Assembly (NCBI GenBank): GCA_036268055.1
Contig: DATAUW010000011.1
Span: 206,436-270,435 of the forward strand
DNA: 64,000 nt
Reading direction: 5' to 3'
Source: Verrucomicrobiia bacterium
GTDB taxonomy: Bacteria > Verrucomicrobiota > Verrucomicrobiia > Limisphaerales > Pedosphaeraceae
The position numbers and the translations under genes were made by a program. A model generated the notes under the pieces. It worked only from the letters and a program-made list of their open reading frames with translations. It was not told the DNA's origin and did no database searches. Shown here in pieces: positions 1-8,382 of the stretch (positions are counted from its first letter, which is position 1; each line of letters starts with the position of its first letter).

Positions 1-1029
1 GAAAATTTCGATCTCAGGTTTCTCAGCCTTGGGATCGAGCCGCCAAAAACACGCCGTCAACGGCACTTCGCCGCCGCTGTAATAATTCGTTTCGCTGCCC
101 GCTTCGTTGCCGTCCGTGCGCGAGCCGCTGCTGACATACAACTTGCCATCGGGGCCGATGCCCATGTTCCCGACACCGTGATTGAACGAACTGATGCCGA
201 AGGGATAGGCCGTCCTGAACCACGCGCGCGGTTCGGCGGGATCGCCATCGCGAACGGTCGTGGTGCGATAAATTGTGACGACGTTCGTGATGTAAGGCGT
301 CGTTACGCGGCGCGAATTCGCCACGATGTAAAGCCGGTTCTGCGAATCCAACATCATGCCGTCGGTCATCAAGTCGCCGGCATCGGGCTCGGCAAAATCC
401 TCGCCATTGAGCACGCGGCGAATCGCGCCGCCCGGCAAATCCACGCGCCAGACATCGGCATTCTGGCAGAGAATATAGAGACATTTTCCGGTGCCATCAC
501 TGGCCATGCGCGTCGGGTAATTCGGCAGCTTCACGACTTCGCGCAAAGTGAAACCGGCGGGCGCGGGCGGCAGCGCGGGAAATGGATTCGGGTCGGCGAT
601 GACATTCGTGGTTGAGACCTGGGCGCGGATTTCCTTGATGCGCGCAGCGAGGATGGGGCCGTTGGTATTGCCGAAACTATTGTGGACGAACGTCAGCACG
701 TCGGCGAGCTGGTCATCGTTGTAAGGGGCGGGCGGCATCGCGCCATTATATATCTGGTTGCTGACCTTGATCGCGCCGGTGAGGCCGGTGATGAGGATGC
801 GCGCGCTGCGATCCTTGTCGGCGGCGAGAAAGTCGGACCCGGCGAGCGGCGGAAAAGTCGGCGGCGCACCCTGGCCAGCGGCCTGATGACACATCGCGCA
901 ATAACGAGCGTAAAGCGCGCTGCCGCGTTTGAGTTGCTCGGGCGAAACCGGCGCGGTGGAATCGGCCATCGCGCGTGAGGCGGTCAATTCTCCCAGCAAC
1001 AGGGCGGCGACAATCAATAGGCGTCTCAT
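1..1029 (-). CDS. Secreted cytochrome c / beta-propeller (sorbosone dehydrogenase-like) protein, C-terminus cut by window edge
   Basis: The reverse strand is open from an ATG at 1029 to position 1, giving at least 343 residues with no stop, so the gene continues beyond the left edge. It starts with a signal peptide (MRRLLIVAALLLGELTASRA). A class I cytochrome c domain follows with the haem motif CAMCH at about residue 45 and a later Met-containing stretch (NGAMPPAPYND). From about residue 135 the sequence looks like a sugar-dehydrogenase/NHL-type beta-propeller (YPTRMASDGTGKCLYIL and GNMGIGPDGKLYVSSGS). Such fusions are periplasmic oxidoreductases that pass electrons through their own haem. 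The substrate cannot be read from the sequence. Confidence 0.72.
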   Translation of the reverse strand, partial: MRRLLIVAALLLGELTASRAMADSTAPVSPEQLKRGSALYARYCAMCHQAAGQGAPPTFPPLAGSDFLAADKDRSARILITGLTGAIKVSNQIYNGAMPPAPYNDDQLADVLTFVHNSFGNTNGPILAARIKEIRAQVSTTNVIADPNPFPALPPAPAGFTLREVVKLPNYPTRMASDGTGKCLYILCQNADVWRVDLPGGAIRRVLNGEDFAEPDAGDLMTDGMMLDSQNRLYIVANSRRVTTPYITNVVTIYRTTTVRDGDPAEPRAWFRTAYPFGISSFNHGVGNMGIGPDGKLYVSSGSRTDGNEAGSETNYYSGGEVPLTACFWRLDPKAEKPEIEIF

Positions 1030-1263
1030 GGTTAAATCAAAGTGGGTGCGTCGTCTCGGCGAGAGTTTGCCCAAATCCAAACGCGGAGCAATGGCAAAGC
1101 GAAAAACCCGTGTCCCCAATTATGAGGATGCCGGATTCGGGCACAGTGAAGGGTAAATCATGCCGGCATGCGCGCACTCCCGGGAAAATCGCGGGGATGA
1201 GAACTGTGATAGGTTTCAAGCGTGACTTTGACGGCAAGCCATCGCAACATGCGGACGGTAAAA

Positions 1264-2664
1264 ATGAAAAAAACTTCTCCTGTTTCCCGAAGCGGGCGGT
1301 TCGCCAGCGGCCCCGGCGAAGACGTGGCGCGCTTCACTGAGTCGGTGTCGTTTGATTGGCGGTTGTGGCAACACGACCTGCTTGGCTCCATCGCGCACGC
1401 GACGATGCTCCAAAAAATCGGCGTGCTTACCAAAGCCGAGCGCCAGGCCATCGTCACCGGCCTTGAAACCATCGGCCAGGAAATCGCCGACGGAAAATTC
1501 ACCTGGAAACCCGAACTCGAAGACGTTCACATGAACATCGAGGCCGAGTTGACCCGCCGTGTGCCCGCCGGGGCGAAACTGCACACCGGCCGTTCGCGCA
1601 ATGATCAGATCGCCCTCGACATCCGCCTGTGGCTGCGGCATGAGATCGTTGGGTTCGGCGAAGAACTGCGCGAATTACAACGCGCGCTGGCTGAACTCGC
1701 CGAGAAAAATGCCAGCGTCATCATTCCGGGCTACACCCATCTTCAGCGCGCCCAACCCGTTTCGTTTGCCCATCATTTGCTCGCCTACGTCGAGATGATC
1801 GAGCGCGACCACGGGCGGCTCACCGATTGTTTTCAGCGCGTCAATGTTTGCCCGCTCGGCAGCGGCGCGATAGCCGGTTCCACCTTGCCGCTGGATCGCG
1901 AAATGGTCGCGAAACTGCTGGGCTTCGTGGATGCCAAGGGCCGCGCGGTCGTCACACAAAACTCGATGGATGCCGTGAGCGACCGGGATTTTGCGGTGGA
2001 ATTTTGCGCGGTCGCGGCGCTCGTCGCGGTGCATCTCTCGCGGCTCGCCGAGGACGTGATCCTCTGGGCCACGAGCGAGTTTCATTTTGTTAAAATCGCC
2101 GATGCCTACACTACCGGTTCGTCATTGATGCCGCAGAAAAAAAATCCCGACATCGCCGAACTCACGCGCGGCAAGTCGGCCCGGGTGGTGGGAAATTTGA
2201 TGTCGCTGCTCACGCTCTTGAAAGGCTTGCCGATGACCTACAATCGCGACTTGCAGGAAGACAAGGAGCGTTTGTTTGATAGCGTGGATACCGTGCGCGC
2301 CTCAGTGCGGCTCATGGCGGCGATGCTGCGGCACACGACCGTGGATGCCAAAAGTTGCGCAGCCGCGGCGGGCGATCCGGCGTTGCTCGCGACCGACCTT
2401 GCCGATCATCTCGTGCGCGAAGGCATGGCGTTCCGGCAGGCGCATCATGTCGTCGGCGCGGTCGTGGCGCTGGCGGAGCGCGCGGGCAAACCGTTGAATC
2501 AACTGACCCTGGCTGAATTGCAAACTGTGGATGCCGCTTTCACCGCCAAGGCGCTTGATGTCTTCGATCTCAAGAAAGCAATGGCGCAACGCAACCTGAC
2601 TGGCGCGCCCGGCACCAAAGAAGTTGCGAAACAACTGGTGCGCTGGCGCAAGGCGCTGGCGTAG
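1264..2664 (+). CDS. argH: Argininosuccinate lyase
   Basis: Splits argininosuccinate into arginine and fumarate, the last step of cytosolic arginine synthesis. The protein is 466 residues, normal for the family. The lyase superfamily signature GSSLMPQKKNP is at residues 285-295 and holds the catalytic serine loop. The upstream substrate-binding motif TGRSRNDQ and the helix TVTQNSMDAVSDRD-like segment are also present. I chose the ATG at 1264 because the family begins near the motif WSGRF and here SGRFASGPG follows directly; an in-frame ATG at 1222 would add 14 unlikely residues. The next gene begins 11 bp after the stop, suggesting cotranscription. Confidence 0.96.
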   Translation: MKKTSPVSRSGRFASGPGEDVARFTESVSFDWRLWQHDLLGSIAHATMLQKIGVLTKAERQAIVTGLETIGQEIADGKFTWKPELEDVHMNIEAELTRRVPAGAKLHTGRSRNDQIALDIRLWLRHEIVGFGEELRELQRALAELAEKNASVIIPGYTHLQRAQPVSFAHHLLAYVEMIERDHGRLTDCFQRVNVCPLGSGAIAGSTLPLDREMVAKLLGFVDAKGRAVVTQNSMDAVSDRDFAVEFCAVAALVAVHLSRLAEDVILWATSEFHFVKIADAYTTGSSLMPQKKNPDIAELTRGKSARVVGNLMSLLTLLKGLPMTYNRDLQEDKERLFDSVDTVRASVRLMAAMLRHTTVDAKSCAAAAGDPALLATDLADHLVREGMAFRQAHHVVGAVVALAERAGKPLNQLTLAELQTVDAAFTAKALDVFDLKKAMAQRNLTGAPGTKEVAKQLVRWRKALA

Positions 2665-2675
2665 TTTTCGATTGC

Positions 2676-3689
2676 ATGAATCCGCAGCCGGAGCTTTTGA
2701 CCGACTTGCTCAAAGCGACGTCGCGCTCCGTTTATCTCACGCTGAGCATCCTGCCGAAGCCGGTGCGCGCGCAGATCGGTTTGGCCTATTTGCTGGCGCG
2801 CGCGACCGATACCATTGCCGACACGGAGATCGTTTCGCCCGAGCAACGGCTGGCGGCATTGGAATTGTTACGTGGGCGAATTCTTGGCGAACACAAAAGG
2901 CCGCTGGACTTCGGCGAACTTGCGCAATGTCAAAATTTGCCGGCGGAACGTATTTTATTAGAGCGTTGCGAAGAAGCCTTGACGGTTTTGGCTAGCTTCA
3001 CCATTGAGGATCAAAAACGCATTCGCACTGTGCTTGAGGTTATCACCAGCGGCCAGGCGCTGGACCTGCGGCGATTCGCGGGCGCATCCGCGAGCGCCAT
3101 CACTGCCCTGCAAAATGCGCAGGAACTGGATGACTACACCTATCGCGTGGCGGGATGCGTGGGTGAGTTCTGGACGCACATCTGCCGCACGCATCTTTTT
3201 CCGGGCGCGAAAATGGACGAGGCCAAATTGCTGTCGGACGCGGTTCGTTTCGGCAAGGGTTTGCAACTGGTAAATATATTGCGCGACATGCCGGCGGACT
3301 TGCGCCAGGGCCGATGTTATTTGCCCGTGAACGAGTTGGCAGACTGTGGTCTCACGCCGGCCGACTTGCTGCTTCCGGCGAGCGAAGGCAAATTGCGTCC
3401 GCTCTACAATCGCTATCTTGATATGGCCGAGGCGAACCTTGCCTCCGGTTGGGAATACACGAATGCGTTGCCGTTTTCGGGCATGCGCGTGCGGCTGGGC
3501 TGCGCGTGGTTGATCTTGATCGGGGTCAAAACATTGGCGACCTTGCGCACGGCGAATCCCCTGGATGCCACCCAGCGTCTCAAAGTTCCGCGTTCGGCGG
3601 TGTACGGCGTCATGTTCTGGTCGGTCGTGCTGTATCCGCTGCCGTTCGCGTGGCGGGGATTATTTCCCAGGCCTCATGTTGGCCGATAA
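2676..3689 (+). CDS. Squalene/phytoene synthase family protein (farnesyl-diphosphate farnesyltransferase-like)
   Basis: Trans-isoprenyl diphosphate synthase of the head-to-head type, which joins two prenyl diphosphates (C15 to squalene or C20 to phytoene). Two aspartate-rich Mg-diphosphate motifs are visible: DTIAD within ARATDTIADTE near residue 45, and the second in NILRDMPADLRQGRCYLP near residue 205. The length of 337 residues fits squalene synthase. The segment LGCAWLILIGVKTLATLR near residue 275 and a hydrophobic stretch close to the C-terminus may tether it to the membrane. No carotenoid or hopanoid genes are adjacent, so squalene is inferred from resemblance rather than context. It lies 11 bp after argH. 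Confidence 0.85.
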   Translation: MNPQPELLTDLLKATSRSVYLTLSILPKPVRAQIGLAYLLARATDTIADTEIVSPEQRLAALELLRGRILGEHKRPLDFGELAQCQNLPAERILLERCEEALTVLASFTIEDQKRIRTVLEVITSGQALDLRRFAGASASAITALQNAQELDDYTYRVAGCVGEFWTHICRTHLFPGAKMDEAKLLSDAVRFGKGLQLVNILRDMPADLRQGRCYLPVNELADCGLTPADLLLPASEGKLRPLYNRYLDMAEANLASGWEYTNALPFSGMRVRLGCAWLILIGVKTLATLRTANPLDATQRLKVPRSAVYGVMFWSVVLYPLPFAWRGLFPRPHVGR

Positions 3690-3751
3690 ACGTAACGTGG
3701 AACCGACGAAAGCAGTTGCGTCTCAAAAAAATTTGGAGTAAAAACCAACTC

Positions 3752-4762
3752 ATGCACATCCAGAAGTTGTTGGGGGCGATTTGTGTGGCAGGCGTTGTAG
3801 GCGCCGGTTCGCTGAAAGCTCAGAGTAGTGATTCGGACATTCAGGCCAAGGCGCGCGAAGCTTTGCGCCAAAAAATGGCCGAAATGAATACGGATACGAG
3901 TGCTTCGGCACCCGCGGCAGCCATGCCCGCTCCCGCACCGGCGGCAATGCCACCCGCCGCTTCTCCCGCGCCGATATCGAATCAGGGATTGAGCGCCGAG
4001 CAGGAAGCCCGCGTGCGCGCCGCCTTGGAACAAGCCACCACCACCGGCAGCACTATTGCGTCGCCAAGTTCTCCCGCTCCAGTCGCGCCCGCTCCTGCGC
4101 CAGCAGTCGTGCCGCCGCCCGCTGAAATGGCTCCCGCGGCTGCCTCGCCCATGCCTTCGCCGACACCGATGCGCCATCATGGTTTGTCTCCTGAAGACCA
4201 GGCCCGGGTGCGTGCCGCCTTGGAACAAGCCACCGCTACCGGAGGCAACGCGCAAACCGGCGGCACAAATTCGTTAAATTATCAATGGTATAAGGGAACT
4301 GTTCCGCCCGTCAGCGCCCCCACGGGCGCCCGTTCAACGATCTTAGGAGAAACTTCCACCAACGCTCCCATGTCTCCTGCTCCTGCCGCAGTTACGACCG
4401 ATAATTCTGCGCAAAGCAAGCCAGCTACCGACCGCGAAGCCCGCATGAAGTTGCGCGAGGAAATCAATGCCCAGCATGTGGCCGCTGAAGCTGCCGCAGC
4501 GCAACAAATCCAGGAAACCAAAGCCGCCAGGCAAGCCGCTGAAGAAAAACGCGAAGCCGGCGTGGCCAGCAGCGCAACTCAACCGGTCGCATCTGTGCCG
4601 CCCGGTTATATGCCGGTTCCCGCTCCCTCGACGCCGCCGGTCATTCCTACCGCCGGTTCCAAAGAGCAACGGCTCGCGGAATTGCTGAGACTTTACAAGT
4701 CGGACCAGATCACGCCCACCGAGTATCACGAACAACGGGCGAAGATCATTGCCGAGCCCTGA
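3752..4762 (+). CDS. Secreted Pro/Ala-rich repeat protein with a SHOCT-like C-terminus
   Basis: Function not recognised. The ATG at 3752 opens a typical signal peptide (MHIQKLLGAICVAGVVGAG, cleavage near LKAQS). Two near-identical units, GLSAEQEARVRAALEQATTT and GLSPEDQARVRAALEQATAT, are separated by Pro/Ala linkers. A third degenerate unit (DIQAKAREALRQKMAEM) lies upstream of them. A charged coiled-coil-like helix (REARMKLREEINAQ to AAEEKREAG) follows. The last 30 residues (QRLAELLRLYKSDQITPTEY) resemble the short SHOCT oligomerisation domain. A longer in-frame extension to 3449 lies inside the preceding gene and was rejected. A strong terminator follows the stop. Confidence 0.75.
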   Translation: MHIQKLLGAICVAGVVGAGSLKAQSSDSDIQAKAREALRQKMAEMNTDTSASAPAAAMPAPAPAAMPPAASPAPISNQGLSAEQEARVRAALEQATTTGSTIASPSSPAPVAPAPAPAVVPPPAEMAPAAASPMPSPTPMRHHGLSPEDQARVRAALEQATATGGNAQTGGTNSLNYQWYKGTVPPVSAPTGARSTILGETSTNAPMSPAPAAVTTDNSAQSKPATDREARMKLREEINAQHVAAEAAAAQQIQETKAARQAAEEKREAGVASSATQPVASVPPGYMPVPAPSTPPVIPTAGSKEQRLAELLRLYKSDQITPTEYHEQRAKIIAEP

Positions 4763-4780
4763 TCCCGGACGTTTTCCACC

Positions 4781-4810
4781 GCCGGGTTGTTTGACCCGGC
4801 GGTTTTTTTA
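4781..4810 (+). terminator. Rho-independent terminator
   Basis: The stem GCCGGGT/ACCCGGC with a short loop is followed by GGTTTTTTTA, 18 bp after the stop of the repeat protein. It closes the transcript before lysA. Confidence 0.88.
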
Positions 4811-4875
4811 TGTGTCCCGGCTTTGCCCGAGGACATTTTGTTGAATGAGTTGAACCCTAAATTTTAGATCATCAG

Positions 4876-6174
4876 ATGCATTATTTTCGATATTCGGGAA
4901 ACAAACTGTGTTGTGAAGGCGTGGCCGTCGAATCGCTGGTGCGCAAATACGGCACGCCGCTCTTCGTCTATTCGCAGCGCACGCTGGCCGAGCATTTCCA
5001 AAAGCTCGACCGCGCCCTCGCGCCGATTGACCATCTCATTTGCTTCGCCATGAAATCGAATTCCAACCAGGCCGTCCTGCGCACGCTGGCGGACCTGGGC
5101 GGCGGATTTGATATCGTGAGCGAAGGCGAATTGCGCCGGGCGATGGCCGCGGGCGGCGACCCCAAAAAATGCGTTTTCGCAGGCGTGGGCAAGACCGAAG
5201 CTGAAATTGAATTCGCCTTGCGCCAGGGAGTTTATTCTTTCAACGCCGAGAGCGAGCCTGAACTTGCGCGCATCAATCGCATCGCCGCGCGCCTCAAGAA
5301 AGTCGCGCCGGTGTCCGTGCGCGTGAACCCGAACGTGGATGCCCATACCCACGCCAAGATCACCACAGGCACTTATGAAAATAAATTCGGCATCGCTTTC
5401 GAGAAAATTGAGGCGGTCTATGCGCGCGCTTCGAAGTTGAAAAACCTGCGCCTGCGCGGCCTGCAAATGCACATCGGCTCGCAACTGACCTCGGTGCAGC
5501 CGTTTGAGGAAGCCGTGCGCAAAGTGTTGCCGCTGGTCACGCGTTTGCGCGATCGTTACGGCCTGGAATTTCTCAGCATCGGCGGCGGATTGGGCATTGT
5601 TTATAATCCCGCGCTGGAGAGCGGCACGCCGGAATGGTGGAAATCCTCGCAGGCAAAAAATATTCTTACGCCGGAAATTTACGCCGAGCGTTTGCTGCCG
5701 CTGCTCAAGCCGCTTGGACTGCGCATCCTGCTCGAGCCGGGCCGGTTCATTTCCGGCAATGCGGGCATCCTCGTCACGCGGGTTGAGTACGTGAAACAGA
5801 CTGGCGAGAAAAATTTTCTCATTGTGGACGCCGCGATGAATGATCTTATCCGCCCAGCGTTTTACGAGGCGTATCACGAGATCGTGCCGTTGACGCGCCG
5901 TGGTGGGAAACTGATCAATTCGGACGTCGTGGGCCCGATCTGCGAGTCCGGCGATTTCTTCGCGCAAAATCGTCCGCTGCCGAAAATGGGCGAAGGCGAT
6001 TATCTCGCGCTCCTCAGCGCGGGCGCTTACGGCTTCGTGATGGCTTCGAACTACAATACCCGCTCGCTTGCGACCGAGGTGCTGGTGAACGGAACCAAAT
6101 CCGCGGTGGTGCGCGAACGCCAGCCCGTCGAGGAAATCTGGGCGCGTGAAAAGCTCGCGCCGTGGCAGAAGTAA
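4876..6174 (+). CDS. lysA: Diaminopimelate decarboxylase
   Basis: PLP enzyme that decarboxylates meso-diaminopimelate to L-lysine, the last step of lysine synthesis. At 432 residues it fits fold-type III DapDC. The Schiff-base lysine is K60 in FAMKSNSN. HIGSQ (199-203), the glycine-rich phosphate loop GGGLGI and the EPGRFI motif are present. The second active-site region CESGDFFA (356-363) supplies the catalytic cysteine from the partner subunit and separates DapDC from other fold III decarboxylases. It is flanked by terminators on both sides, so it is probably monocistronic. Confidence 0.96.
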   Translation: MHYFRYSGNKLCCEGVAVESLVRKYGTPLFVYSQRTLAEHFQKLDRALAPIDHLICFAMKSNSNQAVLRTLADLGGGFDIVSEGELRRAMAAGGDPKKCVFAGVGKTEAEIEFALRQGVYSFNAESEPELARINRIAARLKKVAPVSVRVNPNVDAHTHAKITTGTYENKFGIAFEKIEAVYARASKLKNLRLRGLQMHIGSQLTSVQPFEEAVRKVLPLVTRLRDRYGLEFLSIGGGLGIVYNPALESGTPEWWKSSQAKNILTPEIYAERLLPLLKPLGLRILLEPGRFISGNAGILVTRVEYVKQTGEKNFLIVDAAMNDLIRPAFYEAYHEIVPLTRRGGKLINSDVVGPICESGDFFAQNRPLPKMGEGDYLALLSAGAYGFVMASNYNTRSLATEVLVNGTKSAVVRERQPVEEIWAREKLAPWQK

Positions 6175-6283
6175 AATCGCTTAGCCAACGCCCTCTAAGG
6201 AGGGAGCGTCCACGCGAGCCGTGACTAAGAAAGTTTATTTGTGCTCTCGCGTGTCGTGTAGCTGAAACTGAAGCCCTTCGGCT

Positions 6284-6306
6284 TCCTCGCCTCCGCGAGG
6301 CTTTTC
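6284..6306 (+). terminator. Probable Rho-independent terminator after lysA
   Basis: The hairpin CCTCGC/GCGAGG with a 4-nt loop is followed by CTTTTC. It is preceded by a second small hairpin (AAGCCCTTCGGCTT), 110 bp after lysA. Confidence 0.6.
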
Positions 6307-6321
6307 GACGAAAGGATAAGT

Positions 6322-6657
6322 TTGCTATATTCCAGGATTAATATATTGAATCAATTTATGGTTGATTATTATAAAACGATTTTCGTTGTGGCTATTCCTT
6401 TGGTTATAATAATCGCTGCTCCGCTGGTTCGTCTATTACTCAAGCAAAAACGTCTCGAAGGCAGGCAGGTATGGGATCGGGTTTTTAAATTCAGGCGTGA
6501 AAAGTTGGATTGGTTTGTAGTTGGCTTGCTGCTTTTGATCGTTGGTTTGAATTTCGTTAAATTGCCATTTGGATTCTGGTTATTGATGATCGCATTAGCG
6601 CCGATTAGCCTTCATTTTCATTTCAAGCGCAAAATCCGCAGGAGCTTCCCGAAGTAA
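6322..6657 (+). CDS. Small membrane protein of unknown function
   Basis: A 111-residue protein with three predicted membrane segments: TIFVVAIPLVIIIAAPLVRL, then WFVVGLLLLIVGLNFV, then FWLLMIALAPISLHF. It ends in a basic tail (FKRKIRRSFPK). The TTG at 6322 has an AAGGA box about 6 nt upstream; an ATG at 6358 (MVDYYK) is the alternative start. The gene is clearly more AT-rich than argH, lysA or trpS around it, suggesting recent acquisition or weak constraint. No family was recognised. Confidence 0.55.
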   Translation: MLYSRINILNQFMVDYYKTIFVVAIPLVIIIAAPLVRLLLKQKRLEGRQVWDRVFKFRREKLDWFVVGLLLLIVGLNFVKLPFGFWLLMIALAPISLHFHFKRKIRRSFPK

Positions 6658-6744
6658 GTTTTCAAGGAGGGGATAAGACTTCCTGAACCCCTTGCCGAAT
6701 CGTAATGGTTGAATGTCGTGCGTGCGCCTGTTACCTTGCGCCAA

Positions 6745-7725
6745 ATGCGAATTTTATCAGGCATACAACCGTCGGGCACGCTGCATCTGGGAAATTATTT
6801 CGGCATGATGCGGCCCGCGGTCGAGTTGCAGGATAAGGGCGAGGCGTATTATTTCATCGCCAATTATCATTCCATGACTTCGCTGGTTGATGCCGAGCAA
6901 CGCCGTAAAAATTCGCTGGACGTGGCGCTGGATTTTCTCGCGTGCGGACTGGATCCAAAAAAATGCGTGTTCTTCAAGCAATCGGATGTACCGGAAGTCA
7001 CGGAACTGGCGTGGATGCTTACCACGCTCACGCCGATGGGACTGCTCCAGCGCGCGCATAGTTATAAGGAAAAGAAGGCGCGGCTCGCGCAGGACGACAT
7101 GGATCTCGTCAAGCACGGCATCTTTGCCTATCCCGTGTTGATGGCCGCGGACATCCTGATTTATGAGTCCAATATCGTTCCGGTCGGCCGCGACCAGAAG
7201 CAGCACGTGGAAATGACCCGCGACATGGCGACGAAATTCAACGAAACCTACGGCCAGACGTTTGTCATGCCCGAAGCGCAAATCCGGGAAGAGGTCGCTG
7301 TTGTGCTTGGCACGGATGGCCAGAAAATGAGCAAGAGTTACGGGAACACGATCGAGATTTTCGGCGATGAAAAAGTCATCCGCAAAAAAATCATGGGCCT
7401 GGTGATGGACAGCCGCACACCCGCCGAACCAAAACCGGATGCGGATAAAAACCTGGCGATTCAGTTGTTGAAACTCGTCGCACCCGCCGCCACGGCGCAG
7501 GATTTTGAAGATCGTTTGCGCGCGGGTGGCCTCGGTTACGGCGACTTGAAGAAGGCGTTGTTTGAAAATTATTGGAACTATTTCGCCGCCGCGCGCGCCA
7601 AACGCGCGGAATACGCCGCGAACCTTGATTACGTGAATAGTGTGCTTACGGAAGGAGCCACGCGCGCTCGTGCGCTGGCGCAGACAGTTTTGCGCCGTGC
7701 TAAATTGGCGTGCGGATTGGATTGA
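6745..7725 (+). CDS. trpS: Tryptophanyl-tRNA synthetase
   Basis: Class Ic aminoacyl-tRNA synthetase that charges tRNA-Trp. From the ATG at 6745 it has 326 residues, the usual bacterial length. The N-terminal motif MRILSGIQPSGTLHLGN contains the HIGH-type signature HLGN (14-17). KMSKS is exact at 194-198 (DGQKMSKSYGN). The Rossmann-domain elements GLLQRAHSYKEK and YPVLMAADIL are typical of TrpRS. A TTG in frame at 6709 would add 12 residues absent from the family, so the ATG is preferred. Confidence 0.96.
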   Translation: MRILSGIQPSGTLHLGNYFGMMRPAVELQDKGEAYYFIANYHSMTSLVDAEQRRKNSLDVALDFLACGLDPKKCVFFKQSDVPEVTELAWMLTTLTPMGLLQRAHSYKEKKARLAQDDMDLVKHGIFAYPVLMAADILIYESNIVPVGRDQKQHVEMTRDMATKFNETYGQTFVMPEAQIREEVAVVLGTDGQKMSKSYGNTIEIFGDEKVIRKKIMGLVMDSRTPAEPKPDADKNLAIQLLKLVAPAATAQDFEDRLRAGGLGYGDLKKALFENYWNYFAAARAKRAEYAANLDYVNSVLTEGATRARALAQTVLRRAKLACGLD

Positions 7726-7858
7726 TCAACGGTCTGAAGAATTATTTCAAAGAGACACTTCACGATGGCTTTTGGTCAAAGTCATTTGGCCAATACGCCC
7801 GATAGTTGAACTGCTCAAAATTAAAATCCTTCTTTGCTCAGTGTAGATAAAAAAAACA

Positions 7859-7894
7859 CGCCTAGGCATGTGAAGCCGCACACATGCCTAGGCG
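7859..7894 (-). terminator. Perfect 14-bp inverted repeat, probable minus-strand terminator
   Basis: The arms CGCCTAGGCATGTG and CACATGCCTAGGCG are separated by 8 nt. Read on the minus strand, the stem is followed by GTG and then eight T (from the A-run at 7849-7856). It therefore looks like an intrinsic terminator for transcription arriving from the esterase gene about 490 bp upstream, or from within the repeat field. On the plus strand only GGTTTATAA follows, a weak tract. Confidence 0.6.
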
Positions 7895-7928
7895 GTTTAT
7901 AATAATGGAATATTTAGTTGTCGAGGGA

Positions 7929-8035
7929 AATTTTCTTTACTGCCTGGGAAATCTTAATTTTCTTTACTCCTGGGTAACCTCAACTTTCTTTGCTGCCTTG
8001 GGTAAGTTCATTTTTTTACGACCCCGGGTAAGCTC
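7929..8035. repeat. Four degenerate 26-28-bp tandem units
   Basis: Units begin at about 7929, 7956, 7982 and 8010. They share the pattern AATTTTCTTTACTGCCTGGG followed by TAA-C/GTTC, drifting toward the right. There are no unique spacers, so this is not a CRISPR array. Confidence 0.7.
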
Positions 8036-8190
8036 AATCGTGAGTCAACGAACCTTTATTCGAGTCATTCCCCGCCATCCTTTTTCAACGACTTTTTCAA
8101 CGAGGCAACCCCGGGTATCCTCCATTGTGAGTCAATGAATCTATAATCGAGTCATCTCCCGATATCTATTTCAATAAAGCAACTCGGGCG
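8022..8190. repeat. Two degenerate ~80-bp tandem units
   Basis: Both units start with CCCCGGGTA (8022 and 8109). They share TGTGAGTCAA/CGTGAGTCAA, then TCGAGTCAT, then TTTCAA, and differ by small indels. A third partial copy may begin with CTCGGGC at about 8185. Confidence 0.65.
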
Positions 8191-8382
8191 GAGAATTGGC
8201 CACGCGTTTCGGAAATTTGTGCGCATCTCGACACAACTCTTAACATGCGGCCAATCGTCCAAACGGAAGCGACTGTCCGTCTTTGTTTCGGGGAGCGGAC
8301 ATGCGAGGGAGTATGCCCCCCGGGGAACAAATATCAACCCTGCCGGCTGGAACGGTGTCGAGGTGCGTTCAGGAAATTTCCA

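Larger units (their letters stand above)
7726..8382. other. 657-bp non-coding interval with repeats
   Basis: No credible gene. The interval holds a perfect 14-bp inverted repeat (7859-7894) and two kinds of degenerate tandem repeats (7929-8035 and 8022-about 8190), each described separately. The last 190 bp before the esterase stop show no structure I can name. Short open frames here have repeat-derived composition and no start signals. Confidence 0.6.

Noticed and set aside
6664..6672. Strong AAGGAGGGG ribosome-binding-like site before trpS
   Set aside because: No start codon lies within a usable distance; trpS begins about 75 bp further on.
7929..8035. Possible CRISPR array (26-28-bp repeats)
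   Set aside because: Units are directly adjacent with no spacers and are too diverged; no cas genes in the window.
7884..8138. 84-codon open frame across the repeat field
   Set aside because: Its residues simply mirror the DNA repeats, its start lies in the inverted repeat, and there is no ribosome-binding site.
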